64,000 nucleotides of DNA from Ruminococcaceae bacterium BL-4 (GTDB taxonomy: Bacteria; Bacillota; Clostridia; Oscillospirales; Acutalibacteraceae), in NCBI GenBank assembly GCA_902809935.1, contig LR778134.1:1-64000 (forward strand), in the 5' to 3' direction. Below, piece by piece: positions 1-9,268 of this stretch. A program made the position numbers and the translations under genes. The notes under the pieces were generated by a model. That model saw only the letters and a list, made by a program, of their open reading frames with translations, was not told the origin of the DNA and ran no database searches. The first letter of the stretch is position 1. Each line of letters begins with the position of its first letter.

Positions 1-9
1 ATGAGTATA

Positions 10-1245
10 ATTTCAATCCACGCACCCCGTGAGAGGTGCGACTGGACAACGTGGGAGTGAGGGGAAATCTTCAGAATTTCAATCCACGCACCCCGTGAGA
101 GGTGCGACTATAAACTAATAGCGTATAATAGTATTAACGGAAAATTTCAATCCACGCACCCCGTGAGAGGTGCGACTTTGATTTAGAAGATTCTTTGCTA
201 GATGAGTATAATTTCAATCCACGCACCCCGTGAGAGGTGCGACTTGATTTTTTTCAATTTGCTCAACTGTATAATTATTTCAATCCACGCACCCCGTGAG
301 AGGTGCGACCTACCGCGACTAAGGGAGCAGAGACTTTCTTTGTTATTTCAATCCACGCACCCCGTGAGAGGTGCGACATATAGACCGCCAAATAAGGCGG
401 CATATTGTTATATTTCAATCCACGCACCCCGTGAGAGGTGCGACGATAAAAGCGCTAAAAATCTCACACAGCAGAATATTTCAATCCACGCACCCCGTGA
501 GAGGTGCGACTGCTGATGACGCGGAGCCTCCGGGTAGACGCCGAATTTCAATCCACGCACCCCGTGAGAGGTGCGACTGATAGCCTATCTAAATTATCAT
601 CCGAAATTACAATTTCAATCCACGCACCCCGTGAGAGGTGCGACTTTAATCGCCTCCTGTTTAAAAATCAGTTTTGACATTTCAATCCACGCACCCCGTG
701 AGAGGTGCGACGACACCTGTTCGCCATTTGTCCACACACCAATAGATTTCAATCCACGCACCCCGTGAGAGGTGCGACTTTTCCGCCATTCGGATAAGTA
801 CGCACCGTTCTATTTCAATCCACGCACCCCGTGAGAGGTGCGACAAATGATTTACTAGTCTCCTCTGCTTTGGAAGATATTTCAATCCACGCACCCCGTG
901 AGAGGTGCGACACTGATCAACACCAAGGCGAGCCATTACCTTTTCATTTCAATCCACGCACCCCGTGAGAGGTGCGACCGGCTCCTGATTCTCAGCCCGC
1001 AGCATGGGAGGATTTCAATCCACGCACCCCGTGAGAGGTGCGACACGTTATCTTGATGATGGTTTTGTGGTTACAGTCATTTCAATCCACGCACCCCGTG
1101 AGAGGTGCGACGAATATCATAAGGACGGAGCGTTACATATTCATGATTTCAATCCACGCACCCCGTGAGAGGTGCGACAATGGGGAACACCTGATTACAG
1201 CTTCGGAAAGCGATTTCAATCCACGCACCCCGTGAGAGGTGCGAC
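10..1245 (-). CRISPR. Type I-C CRISPR array, 19 repeats and 18 complete spacers
   Basis: Nineteen copies of a 33-bp repeat start at 10, 76, 144, 211, 277, 345, 412, 478, 545, 612, 679, 746, 812, 879, 946, 1012, 1079, 1146 and 1213. By eye all copies are identical. Read on the minus strand the repeat begins GTCGCACC, contains a short palindromic stem (GCACC/GGTGC) and ends GATTGAAAT, the ending typical of type I-C repeats. The 18 complete spacers are 33-35 bp. The array follows cas2 in the same direction, so the leader-proximal, youngest repeat is at 1213-1245 and the oldest end lies beyond the left edge of the window. The lack of any degenerate repeat suggests that the true distal end has not been reached. 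The first nine bases of the window belong to one further, truncated spacer. Confidence 0.97.
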
Positions 1246-1396
1246 TCTATATGTTGTGCATATGGAGTCACATTTTGCATACGAGGCGGACAATAATAAC
1301 GAAAAGTTATATCTGCAATAAAGATTTCTCTATTGAGATGTACATAAAGGAATCCGCGAACCGCACGGCATTTTAGCAGTCACCGCAAGTTCGCAC
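1246..1396 (-). promoter_or_regulatory. CRISPR leader
   Basis: This is the 151-bp non-coding stretch between the end of cas2 and the first repeat. That is where the leader of a type I-C array lies; it should carry the crRNA promoter and the Cas1-Cas2 integration site. It is A/T-rich near the array and holds a short inverted repeat, GCGAAC at 1356-1361 against GTTCGC at 1389-1394, next to the cas2 stop. No clear promoter hexamers could be assigned. The role is inferred from position. Confidence 0.7.
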
Positions 1397-1687
1397 TCAG
1401 AAAATCAAAACCCCCTCGCTGTCATATCCCGGTTTCACACCGATGTGCTCAACTCGTTTTTTCCAGTTATCTCCCAAATAATAAAAGCGCAGGCTGTCCT
1501 TGTCGGGGTCAATTAGCTTAATAAGACGGGCTTTTAGCTGTAAGAATTTACCATATTCCAAATTAACCTCAAACACCGAATTCTGTACTCTTTGACCGTA
1601 ATTGACACATTCTTTTGCAACTTTACGCAGCCGTGTTTTACCTTTTTCAGAAGTGATGTTTACGTCATAGGCTACAATGACAAACAT
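1397..1687 (-). CDS. cas2: CRISPR-associated endonuclease Cas2
   Basis: A 96-residue protein of normal Cas2 length. It starts MFVIVAYDV, the first beta strand of the ferredoxin-like fold, with the conserved aspartate at residue 8. The middle contains YGQRVQNSVFE, the usual Cas2 second-strand signature. Cas2 dimerises and bridges two Cas1 dimers in the spacer-integration complex. The start lies 3 bp after the cas1 stop, so the two are translationally linked, and it is the last cas gene before the leader. Family and subtype are clear from sequence and context. Confidence 0.97.
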   Translation of the reverse strand: MFVIVAYDVNITSEKGKTRLRKVAKECVNYGQRVQNSVFEVNLEYGKFLQLKARLIKLIDPDKDSLRFYYLGDNWKKRVEHIGVKPGYDSEGVLIF

Positions 1688-1690
1688 ATT

Positions 1691-2719
1691 CTACCCCCAA
1701 ACCAAGTTTGGATAAGTCTCAATTTCACCACGAATGTATTTGACCAGAAGGTTTGCTTGAACATAGGGGAACAGACCGATTGGCACTTTTTCTTTTGTAT
1801 ACGGATGACTGATACATTCGTTCTTTTTGTTTTGCCAAGCGGTAATGACTTTTTTTCGACCGTTGTCATTCAGCCATACCGCCCCGCTAACTTGCTTTTC
1901 AAAATCGCTTTTTTGAATGATTTTTAGATTGACCATCGTAAAGACGATACGTTCCACCAATGCTCGGAACTCCTCCATGATATCGCACGCAAGAGAAACC
2001 CTTCCCGGTCGCAGCGTATGAAATAGGCCAATATAGGGGTCTAGGCCGACACATTCAAGGGCAGAAGCGATGTCATTGGTGCAAATCGTATAAAGAAATG
2101 AAAGCATGGCATTGGTTAAGTCAAGGGGTGGACGCTTTGTTCTTCCGGAAAGGGAGAAATCCTCTTTCTGTTGAGTAAACAGAGAGTCAAACACATCAAA
2201 ATATGCTTTGGCGCTCTGACCCTCAATCCCCCGTAAAATCTCCACATCCTTTTCCTGAAGAAGCCTTTTTTGATTTTTTTCGAGCAGATCAATACAGTGA
2301 GATAACTTGCCGTCAAGATCGGTTTGAGGATAATCCCGACGTGAGCGCATGAGCAGATTGCGAGTATTTTTCAGCTTTGCACGAATCAGATTTCGAATCA
2401 ATTCCGTTTGTCTTTTAGGGTCGGAGAACATCTCCATTTGCTGTTTTCGTAAAAAGACATTTCCTTTAATCGGGCCAGTTACTCTGGCGAGAAACTTTCC
2501 CCCGGGGGAGATAAAGCATAGCCCAATCTGTTCTTTGGCACATTTGCCCATCAGCGCTGGACTGCAGCCTGGATAGTTCATGCAGACAATACTTTCAATA
2601 TTCGACAGCGGCAGCCTTGCAACATCTTTCCCTTCTAACAGCATTACAACGTTTTCTCCGTCCAGACTGAGATATGCCTCCTGATGGGTAATATACAACG
2701 TGTTAAGCAGTTTTCGCAT
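1691..2719 (-). CDS. cas1: CRISPR-associated endonuclease Cas1, type I-C
   Basis: A 342-residue Cas1, the integrase that inserts new spacers at the leader end. The N-terminal beta domain opens MRKLLNTLYITHQEAYLSLDG. The C-terminal helical domain shows the catalytic and metal-binding context: ALECVGLDP (glutamate), then GLFH (histidine) and PGRVSLACDIMEEFR (acidic cluster), all as in active Cas1 proteins. The gene overlaps the 3' end of cas4 by 17 bp and runs almost into cas2, consistent with a Cas4-Cas1-Cas2 adaptation unit. No truncation is visible. Confidence 0.97.
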   Translation of the reverse strand: MRKLLNTLYITHQEAYLSLDGENVVMLLEGKDVARLPLSNIESIVCMNYPGCSPALMGKCAKEQIGLCFISPGGKFLARVTGPIKGNVFLRKQQMEMFSDPKRQTELIRNLIRAKLKNTRNLLMRSRRDYPQTDLDGKLSHCIDLLEKNQKRLLQEKDVEILRGIEGQSAKAYFDVFDSLFTQQKEDFSLSGRTKRPPLDLTNAMLSFLYTICTNDIASALECVGLDPYIGLFHTLRPGRVSLACDIMEEFRALVERIVFTMVNLKIIQKSDFEKQVSGAVWLNDNGRKKVITAWQNKKNECISHPYTKEKVPIGLFPYVQANLLVKYIRGEIETYPNLVWG

Positions 2720-3338
2720 GATGACGCTTTTCCCCCTTTGGCATGCAAATATCCTTTAAAGAGCATCCACCGCAGTACTGCCCGTCTCGGATGGGAGGAA
2801 TCACGCAGGCATCCCGCAACGCTTTCATTTCTGAAAGGGTTAATCTCAAGAAATCGTAATCGTCCTCACAAAAATCCACCCGTATTCTTTTTCGGGTATC
2901 CGCATAATAAAAGAAAGTTCTGCAGTTTGTTTTAAAAATATCGTCCGCACAAATTTTCTGTGCCAAAAGCTGCATCGCGTCCTCGCGACGGAAATCACTG
3001 GTTTTGGGAGAACGTACTTTGTATTCAACAATGGTAAGTACAAAGCGTCCGTTATATTTCTCTATAAAGCTTCCAGATGAGGAGCGACGCAGTTCAAGAC
3101 AATCAATAACACCGAAAAGACCCCAATTGTCATTGTATACCTTAATCGACCGTTCAGTGATTGCACCTCGCGTCGAACCGCATTTTCCAGCATCTACGTT
3201 TTCGTGAATAAGATTACCTTTGCAGACGAACACGTTTTCCGCCCAACTGCAGTCGGTTTCCATCAGCCCCCACCGATGCGGGCAATAGAGGTATTGCTGA
3301 ACCGATCGAATATCTATTAACGTATCAGAACTTTTCAA
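2703..3338 (-). CDS. cas4: CRISPR-associated exonuclease Cas4, type I-C
   Basis: A 211-residue Cas4 of the RecB-like nuclease family. Cas4 trims prespacers and sets their orientation with respect to the PAM. The Fe-S cluster cysteines are visible: one in QYLYCPHRW near residue 19, and three in CGGCSLKDIC near the C terminus. The nuclease core shows GVIDCLEL (metal-binding aspartate), VEYKVRSP (the E-x-K motif) and a QLLAQ segment. It overlaps cas7 upstream by 14 bp and cas1 downstream by 17 bp, so it belongs to the same transcript. All active-site elements that can be recognised by eye are present. Confidence 0.95.
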   Translation of the reverse strand: MKSSDTLIDIRSVQQYLYCPHRWGLMETDCSWAENVFVCKGNLIHENVDAGKCGSTRGAITERSIKVYNDNWGLFGVIDCLELRRSSSGSFIEKYNGRFVLTIVEYKVRSPKTSDFRREDAMQLLAQKICADDIFKTNCRTFFYYADTRKRIRVDFCEDDYDFLRLTLSEMKALRDACVIPPIRDGQYCGGCSLKDICMPKGEKRHHAKTA

Positions 3339-4182
3339 TCATCTCTACCCCTTCGGGCATCGCCTTGTCAACTGTAATGGTATAATCGCTGAATTTGCGG
3401 GGAATCTCTACTCCACTCTTCTTTTCGATTGCTATTTTGTCAAACAATAGATGCGAAGGAGCATTACCAAGGACCGAATCATGTTTGAAGATATACAATT
3501 TCTGCATGCAGAGCTTGCCCCGCGCCGCACTGTGGTCTATTTCAAACATGCTTTCGATACTCTGCCAAAGAAGTGTAAGGTCATCCTCACTGAAGCCTGT
3601 TTTGTTAGCGAGCAGTGCGGAGACATACCCTTCCGCACGGTAAAGGCCATAGGGAATAAAGTTCTTTTTTCCCATGGTGTTTTTCTTTTCGGACTGCTCG
3701 GATTCTGTTGTAAGTGCCTGCCGGGTGATGGTGATTTCCTGCGGAAGCACCGGGTCGATGCTGCGCGCAAAATTGATCTGAACTGGTCCACGAACAATGC
3801 CGCATGGGTCGTCTCCGGTGCTCATGACGGCTCCAAAAGTACGCACATCAAAATAATTTTTGCAGATGTAGTCCCGAGCCTCTGCTACTGCGTTCTGGTC
3901 TTTGCCCTTTTGCTTTGTCTTTAGGCCGCAGGTTTCGTAAGCCTCGGTATACTTTGTATTCAGTGCTCGGTCATTTTTAATCAGGATGTTGTAACCTGGC
4001 TTGCCTTCCTGTGTGGCCTCAACATAGTTGCGAATTTTACGTTTGAGACAGACATCAGTCACGATGCCGATACTCGTTTCGGCATCGACACGGGGCATAT
4101 TTCCCGCATCAGGGTCTCCGTTTGGGTTGCCGTTCTCTACGTCAAAAAGCATAACAAATTCGTACCGATTATGCAGGCTCAT
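3325..4182 (-). CDS. cas7c: Type I-C Cascade backbone subunit Cas7 (Csd2)
   Basis: An RRM-fold protein that polymerises along the crRNA as the Cascade backbone. The N-terminal signature is typical of Csd2: NRYEFVMLFDVENGNPNGDP, followed by GNMPRVD and TDVCLKRKIRNYV. A longer open frame reaches 4242. The start at 4182 (MSLHNRYEF, 285 residues) is chosen because AAGGAG lies 7 bp before it and the family begins there. The gene overlaps the end of cas8c by 14 bp and the start of cas4 by 14 bp. Nothing looks damaged. Confidence 0.95.
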   Translation of the reverse strand: MSLHNRYEFVMLFDVENGNPNGDPDAGNMPRVDAETSIGIVTDVCLKRKIRNYVEATQEGKPGYNILIKNDRALNTKYTEAYETCGLKTKQKGKDQNAVAEARDYICKNYFDVRTFGAVMSTGDDPCGIVRGPVQINFARSIDPVLPQEITITRQALTTESEQSEKKNTMGKKNFIPYGLYRAEGYVSALLANKTGFSEDDLTLLWQSIESMFEIDHSAARGKLCMQKLYIFKHDSVLGNAPSHLLFDKIAIEKKSGVEIPRKFSDYTITVDKAMPEGVEMIEKF

Positions 4183-6013
4183 TGTCTTTCTCTCCTTCAT
4201 TTTTCTTTCCAAAAATTTTTTCTTTTTGTTGGTAATAGCCAAGAATAAATATACCTTGTTTTTCCATGCTTAAAGCCTTTGGAAAAGAGTCACCGAGATT
4301 GCTTACAATTTCTTGAATCATTTTCTCATAAAAAATCGCAATTCCTTTATCTAATTTTCCGAGATGGTTTTGGGAAAGTTTCATTAAGCGGGGGAAAACA
4401 AGGTACGGCGTACTGCAGGCCGAGGAAAAGAATCTGTCTTTAATCGTAGTGTTAATACCCGGAAGCGCTTTTTGCTGAATCATTTCCAGAATGGCAAAAA
4501 GTCTGCCGCAGTTGTAGGCACCGTCTGTGTTCTGCGTGTTCAACATAGTTAATTCACCTCTCTTTATAAGATTCATGCGTGTAAGGCACGCCTTGATTAT
4601 TCGGACCCGGTCGCGGCTGACTGCGTAAAATTTTTTCGCTGCGTCGTCCTGGTCTGTTTTTGCCCGACGTACTGCTGTTTCGAGCATAAAGCGGGGATAA
4701 GGGGAACCATGCAGAATGCTTTGCAGTATTTTCGTCGAAAGGTCGGGTGGCAGTGGATCCTTGGAAGCAATCGGTGATTTCAGTGCTTTACCGATAAGCC
4801 ATATCGGGATTTGTTTATCCGCTGGGGAAAGCTGCATGTCCCTATGATGTTGATGAATCCGGTCCATCAAAGTTCCGAAAGAATTATGTTCGAATATTTT
4901 AATGGCCAGCCGGCTGCTGTTAGGTTTCACGCCAAGAATGTAAAATTCCGTGCCTTTATCAATGCCAAATTCTTTCCAGTCGGCTTCCTTACCTTGTGAA
5001 AGCTGATTGAAAATTGACGCAAGCGCCTGTTCCTGAGATAGACGTTCATTGCGTTCCGCTTCGGATGGGCTTTCCTCCGGCAAAGAGAAAAATCCTACCC
5101 CAGCGTTGAATGCCTGCAGATACGGCTTCTCAGATTCGACTGTCATAGCCCAGAAGAGGAACGTTATCCCATCGAGCACCTGTTTATGATCCGGTACGGA
5201 AGTGAGATAATTAAATGCCTTAGTGTATTTTTCCATAACTTCCTGTGACACGGAACTGTTATAGGATTCTCTTCGGCCATAAGACCAGAAAGCCGGCGAC
5301 TTTAGGCAAACAATATTTACACCGGTGGCGAGCCCGCCTGGTATTCCGGTAAGATTGTTGTGAATGCGGGCAATCTCACCGTACTTTCCACTGATGCTGC
5401 ACTGCCCCATCACCGCGTCGGCCGGGGTAGGCCTGTTTTGCCAGCCATTTTCCCACTTCTCTTTGACCTTTGGGTCACGATTGAGCGGCGTTTGTGCAAC
5501 TGAGTTATCCTGGTGGGATGTAACGATGAATTTTGCGCCGCCATATTGTTTGCCCAGAGCGGTTAGAAACGGATTTTCCAGCTCGCTTTCTGGATTCCAG
5601 CTTTGCAGGAAGTTTTTATATGCGTCGATAATCGGGGAGCTTAACTCTTTAAGAAACGAAAGATTTTTTTCCTTGCATTTTGCAAACGCGCGCAGGGAAT
5701 TTTTCGTCACGGCGAGTTTTCCCCCCTGCTTGTCCCATTCAATGCCAAAGAGGTATTTCTCGCGGTGGTCGATGGTTTCAGCCGCAATTCCAGGCACAGA
5801 ATTCCGAAAGGGAAAACGCTCATCCCGAGGAACTTCCTTTTCTTTTTTCCCATTTAATATAGTTTTTGTGTAGGGCAAAATTTCTTTTATAGTTCCGTTT
5901 GGATTCAGCATAAGGTTATAATTTACACCTACACTGCTGTAGCCGTCCGGTACAAGGCTGCTGTCCTTTTGCCGGCACAGGCAGTCGTAATACTCGCTGA
6001 GCGCCCTTAACAT
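4169..6013 (-). CDS. cas8c: Type I-C Cascade large subunit Cas8c (Csd1)
   Basis: A 614-residue Csd1-family protein, the usual size of the family (about 570-620). In type I-C the Cas8c gene supplies the PAM-recognising large subunit, and an internal start in it often also yields the small subunit Cas11c; the C-terminal third here would be the place for that. Family features include the N-terminal MLRALSEYYDCLC, a GRRESYNSS segment and the run LYRIHQHHRDMQ-like around residue 395. It overlaps cas5c by 7 bp and cas7 by 14 bp. The assignment rests on family resemblance plus its fixed position between cas5c and cas7. Confidence 0.93.
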   Translation of the reverse strand: MLRALSEYYDCLCRQKDSSLVPDGYSSVGVNYNLMLNPNGTIKEILPYTKTILNGKKEKEVPRDERFPFRNSVPGIAAETIDHREKYLFGIEWDKQGGKLAVTKNSLRAFAKCKEKNLSFLKELSSPIIDAYKNFLQSWNPESELENPFLTALGKQYGGAKFIVTSHQDNSVAQTPLNRDPKVKEKWENGWQNRPTPADAVMGQCSISGKYGEIARIHNNLTGIPGGLATGVNIVCLKSPAFWSYGRRESYNSSVSQEVMEKYTKAFNYLTSVPDHKQVLDGITFLFWAMTVESEKPYLQAFNAGVGFFSLPEESPSEAERNERLSQEQALASIFNQLSQGKEADWKEFGIDKGTEFYILGVKPNSSRLAIKIFEHNSFGTLMDRIHQHHRDMQLSPADKQIPIWLIGKALKSPIASKDPLPPDLSTKILQSILHGSPYPRFMLETAVRRAKTDQDDAAKKFYAVSRDRVRIIKACLTRMNLIKRGELTMLNTQNTDGAYNCGRLFAILEMIQQKALPGINTTIKDRFFSSACSTPYLVFPRLMKLSQNHLGKLDKGIAIFYEKMIQEIVSNLGDSFPKALSMEKQGIFILGYYQQKEKIFGKKNEGEKDNEPA

Positions 6014-6684
6014 AGCAGCCCCTGGGCATACTTTGCCACATCGATAACCCCGTTGACCATATGGGGACGGTAAAAGCGCGATTCAGCGGAATCAAGGCTT
6101 TTGCCGTCTTTGTCTTTTTTATACTGAAGGTCATACAGCATATACCCAAGATCGATGTCACCCAACAATGGGCTTTGCGGAATTTCATCAGTCAGAGTGA
6201 CTCGCGCAGGGAATTCCCTGCAGCCAAGGCAGGGCTGGGCAAAATGCTGTCCTTTTCGGAGCCGACGAAGGAGAATGTTGTAGCATTTTTCGGGGGTCTG
6301 CTCTGAATCCTTATCGTCGGTCAACTCAAAGTGTGCATCCACACCGTAAAGAACATTTTTTAGCAAAAGGCTTGCTCGCTGACTGATACATTCCTTTGTA
6401 TAAATGCTGATGTCATCCGTCAAGCCTTCCATCTGTTTTTTCACAGCAGATAGAGGCAGTTTTTCGCTCACCTCATTTCGCCTGATGTTGACGAACTGCA
6501 CAGGCCTGAGGACATGAATTGTGTCAATGATGTACTTGACACCCGGGTGCCAATAAATATTGGAAATGAGACCGGTTAAAGCACTCGGCGTCGGCACATC
6601 ATAGGATACTCGTTCCACTTTCATCTCAGGCCTGCTGAATAGAGCATAATCGCCTTCGATGAGAATCTTGATTCCATAACCCAT
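6007..6684 (-). CDS. cas5c: Type I-C pre-crRNA endonuclease Cas5c (Csd5)
   Basis: A 225-residue RAMP protein. In type I-C systems, which lack Cas6, Cas5c itself cuts the pre-crRNA and stays bound to the 5' handle. Characteristic stretches are FSRPEMKVERVSYDVPTPSA, ALTGLISNIYWHPG and later YCxFPARVTL-like (GCREFPARV) and QSPLLGDIDLGYMLYDL. The C terminus overlaps the Cas8c start. It begins 48 bp after the cas3 stop, the largest gap inside the cas operon. The length and motifs are complete. Confidence 0.95.
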   Translation of the reverse strand: MGYGIKILIEGDYALFSRPEMKVERVSYDVPTPSALTGLISNIYWHPGVKYIIDTIHVLRPVQFVNIRRNEVSEKLPLSAVKKQMEGLTDDISIYTKECISQRASLLLKNVLYGVDAHFELTDDKDSEQTPEKCYNILLRRLRKGQHFAQPCLGCREFPARVTLTDEIPQSPLLGDIDLGYMLYDLQYKKDKDGKSLDSAESRFYRPHMVNGVIDVAKYAQGLLC

Positions 6685-6732
6685 TGGAAACCTCCTTAAT
6701 CTTTATTTATAGTAAGATATAGTAAGATGATT

Positions 6733-8916
6733 TTACCAGATACTGGCTTCATTGTTTTCAAACAGAATTCCGATTTCTCTGCTGTAATACCGCGTACAGC
6801 TGAGGTAATGAATTCCTTTTTCATCGCAGACCGCGCCTACCTTATTTAGCTGCTCAAATTCGTATGGACGCAGCGAAATGGAATATTTCTGAAGCTGCCG
6901 CATGGCGACCATACCACCATAGGATACGGCTTTCAGCAGTGCCATGACCGTTTTTTTGTTTTCTTCGGTGACAATAACGAGCGGCTGCAAGTTTTCGTCA
7001 ATCAGCCGGAAATCCCGGGCATATCGGGCGTAATTGAACCCGAAGCCGTCAATGCCGCAGGAAGCAGGGGAGAACGCTGTTTTGAAATCCATTGACTTTC
7101 TACTTTCAAGCGTATAAGCGTAAAGCCGGTTAAAATAAAACTCGATTGCGATGGGAGATGCCGCATTGTCATATTTTTGAAACACTTCACGGCAGAATGA
7201 TTGTTTAATTAAAAAATCATTGCTTTTGGGCCGTAGATCTTCCTCCTCAAACTCAAAGGCATATGTTTTGCAGTTCCGCTTTTTGCCCTCACGGTTACAG
7301 CGCCCGGCGGTTTGAAGCAGATTGTCAAGCCCTGCAAGTTCACGGAAAACGATGTTAAAATCCAAATCCACGCCGGCCTCAATGAGCGACGTTGAGACTA
7401 AACAAAAATGCTCGCGTTTTACAAGGGAATTTCTCACTTCAGCGATAACCCTACTGCGATCGTCGTGAGTCATGTAGGTGGAGAGATGATACTTCTTGCC
7501 TGGCAGCAGCTGATAAATTTGTCTTGCAGCTTTGCGGGAATTGAGAACGATGAGCGAATTTTCAGCATCCGCTGCGAAACCTGCCAGCTTTTCTGATGAG
7601 AGCTGCCCAAGGAATTCAATTTTGCAACGGTCAAATATAGGAAAGCTGCTTTTGTCTTCCGTCAGATCAAGGGTTTTAACACTGCTGCAGCCAAATTCGT
7701 TCATCCAAGTGTGAAAATTTGGCATGGTGGCCGTCATGAATACCGCTTCGCAGTGATATCTCTGTGTCAAAATCTGTATAGCTTCCAAGCACGGCTGAAA
7801 GTACAGGCTGGGGAACATGTGTGCTTCATCAAATATAATGATACTATCTGCAATGTTGTGCAACTTGCGAAGTTCACTGCTTCGGTTTCCGTAAATGGAT
7901 TCAAAGAACTGCACATTAGTTGTCACAATAATAGATGCATCCCAGTTTTCCGCCGTCCGTTTCAACTTTTCGCGTGTAACAGGATCTTTTATTGATTCAT
8001 AATCAAAATTACAATGATGTTCCAAAACGGAATCTACACCAAAGATATCTTTGAATACCTTAGCATTCTGTTCAATAATGCTGGTATAGGGTATTACATA
8101 TATAATATGTTTTTTATTTGTGCAGATTGCTCTTTCGAGCGCGAACTGCATACTGGTGAGTGTCTTACCACTTCCTGTTGGCATATTGATCAAATAGATA
8201 TCAGCTTTTTCATCAGTGTGAGACATAACCTGACTGCGCAGTGCTTCGCGGGCGCGTTTGACAGGGGTATCTGCCTGAAACTGCGCGATACGCTGATTAA
8301 TCAGATCGCGGCACGCCATGAAATCTGTATAAATTCCCCGTTCCTTTCGGCCACTGCAAAATGCTTCAGTATCCAAGTAATCAGCGTCGGTTAGACAGGA
8401 AAACATCATCCGTGTCCAAAAGGCGTATTCCTTTTTTATGTTTTCGATTGCGCTATTCATGCAGACGGCATCTTTCGCGGGAAAAGTGCTTATTTGTTTC
8501 AATGACAGTTCATTTTTATAACCGGAATAATCTTGTGCCGCTGCTCTTTTGATTCGTCCGAGCAGTGTTGGTTCCTCTTCAGAGTCCGTTTTGTTTCCAA
8601 TATCCGGTAAACCACTATGGTGACCCGCGATACAATATGCACCCGATTCTGGCCATTTCATTTCGATCCATTTTTTTGCTCCGGCAATCGAGTGCTCTAC
8701 AGACATCTTTTCACCGTGTAGACGGCGCTGAAAATCGGGTTGATATTTACCCACATCGTGCAGTAGTCCAAGATTGTCAGCGTATTCTGCCGTGCACCAC
8801 GGTGCTGAGAATTTTTTAACGAGCTTTGCCACATTTTCCACGTGATCTTTTAAAGGCTGCCACTGTTTCTCATTTTCCCCTTCGAGGGTATGTGCGTAGA
8901 AAAATTGAGGGTACAT
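6733..8916 (-). CDS. cas3: Type I-C helicase-nuclease Cas3 (HD + DExH)
   Basis: A 727-residue Cas3 with an N-terminal HD nuclease domain (His25 in LKDHVENV, His52-Asp53 in LLHDVGKYQ, a further HH pair in IAGHHSGLP) fused to a superfamily 2 helicase. Walker A is MPTGSGKT near residues 243-250, DEAH near 363 (IIFDEAHMF), motif III is TATMP, and motif VI lies around QTAGRCNREG. Cas3 is recruited by target-bound Cascade and degrades the displaced DNA strand. It is the first gene of the cas operon, with AAGGGAGA just ahead of the ATG. All catalytic motifs are intact, so interference is probably functional. Confidence 0.96.
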   Translation of the reverse strand: MYPQFFYAHTLEGENEKQWQPLKDHVENVAKLVKKFSAPWCTAEYADNLGLLHDVGKYQPDFQRRLHGEKMSVEHSIAGAKKWIEMKWPESGAYCIAGHHSGLPDIGNKTDSEEEPTLLGRIKRAAAQDYSGYKNELSLKQISTFPAKDAVCMNSAIENIKKEYAFWTRMMFSCLTDADYLDTEAFCSGRKERGIYTDFMACRDLINQRIAQFQADTPVKRAREALRSQVMSHTDEKADIYLINMPTGSGKTLTSMQFALERAICTNKKHIIYVIPYTSIIEQNAKVFKDIFGVDSVLEHHCNFDYESIKDPVTREKLKRTAENWDASIIVTTNVQFFESIYGNRSSELRKLHNIADSIIIFDEAHMFPSLYFQPCLEAIQILTQRYHCEAVFMTATMPNFHTWMNEFGCSSVKTLDLTEDKSSFPIFDRCKIEFLGQLSSEKLAGFAADAENSLIVLNSRKAARQIYQLLPGKKYHLSTYMTHDDRSRVIAEVRNSLVKREHFCLVSTSLIEAGVDLDFNIVFRELAGLDNLLQTAGRCNREGKKRNCKTYAFEFEEEDLRPKSNDFLIKQSFCREVFQKYDNAASPIAIEFYFNRLYAYTLESRKSMDFKTAFSPASCGIDGFGFNYARYARDFRLIDENLQPLVIVTEENKKTVMALLKAVSYGGMVAMRQLQKYSISLRPYEFEQLNKVGAVCDEKGIHYLSCTRYYSREIGILFENNEASIW

Positions 8917-9213
8917 GTTTATCTCCCTTGTAAATATAGTATGGCATTATGTACTTTCTAATTGTTACAACTACTCAGATTTCCGATAATCCAGGTGAAC
9001 CAATTCCTGATTATAGCGTTAAGACCTACCTCGGAGCGAACTGCTGATTATCGCTATAAAGCTTATTGGCAGAACTTCATGTTATTGCTATAACATAAAT
9101 TTTTTATTGCGTTAATAATACTCTCAAATTCCATAAAATGGAACGCTTTGTACGAAGATTCGTCATGATTCAACATAATTACAGTAATACAATTAGATAT
9201 ATTAACAACAAAA
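8917..9213 (-). other. Intergenic region upstream of cas3
   Basis: About 300 bp of A/T-rich sequence with no supportable gene. It must contain the cas operon promoter. A weak candidate on the minus strand is TTAGAA, 17 bp, TATATT, ending about 15 bp before the cas3 ribosome site. Two imperfect copies of CTGATTATxGC lie near 9009 and 9051, but no phage attachment site could be proven. Confidence 0.4.
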
Positions 9214-9251
9214 ATCCCCCAGCCGTCCTAATAAAAGGATAGCTGGGGGAT
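9214..9251 (-). terminator. Rho-independent terminator after the holin gene
   Basis: A 10-bp perfect stem, ATCCCCCAGC against GCTGGGGGAT, with an additional inner TCCT/AGGA pairing. On the minus strand it is followed by a T-run. It ends the phage-remnant cassette 18 bp after the holin stop. Confidence 0.9.
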
Positions 9252-9268
9252 CGTTTTATGTAGCAATA

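Noticed and set aside
202-1235. Short open frames with repeated ISIHAPRERCD or FQSTHPVRGAT
   Set aside because: They are translations of the CRISPR repeats and spacers, not genes.
5364-5873. 169-residue open frame antisense to cas8c
   Set aside because: No ribosome site and no resemblance; opposite to a conserved cas gene.
9000-9075. Imperfect repeats as phage attachment site
   Set aside because: Only partial matches (CTGATTATxGC), and no integrase or second copy at the other end of the remnant.
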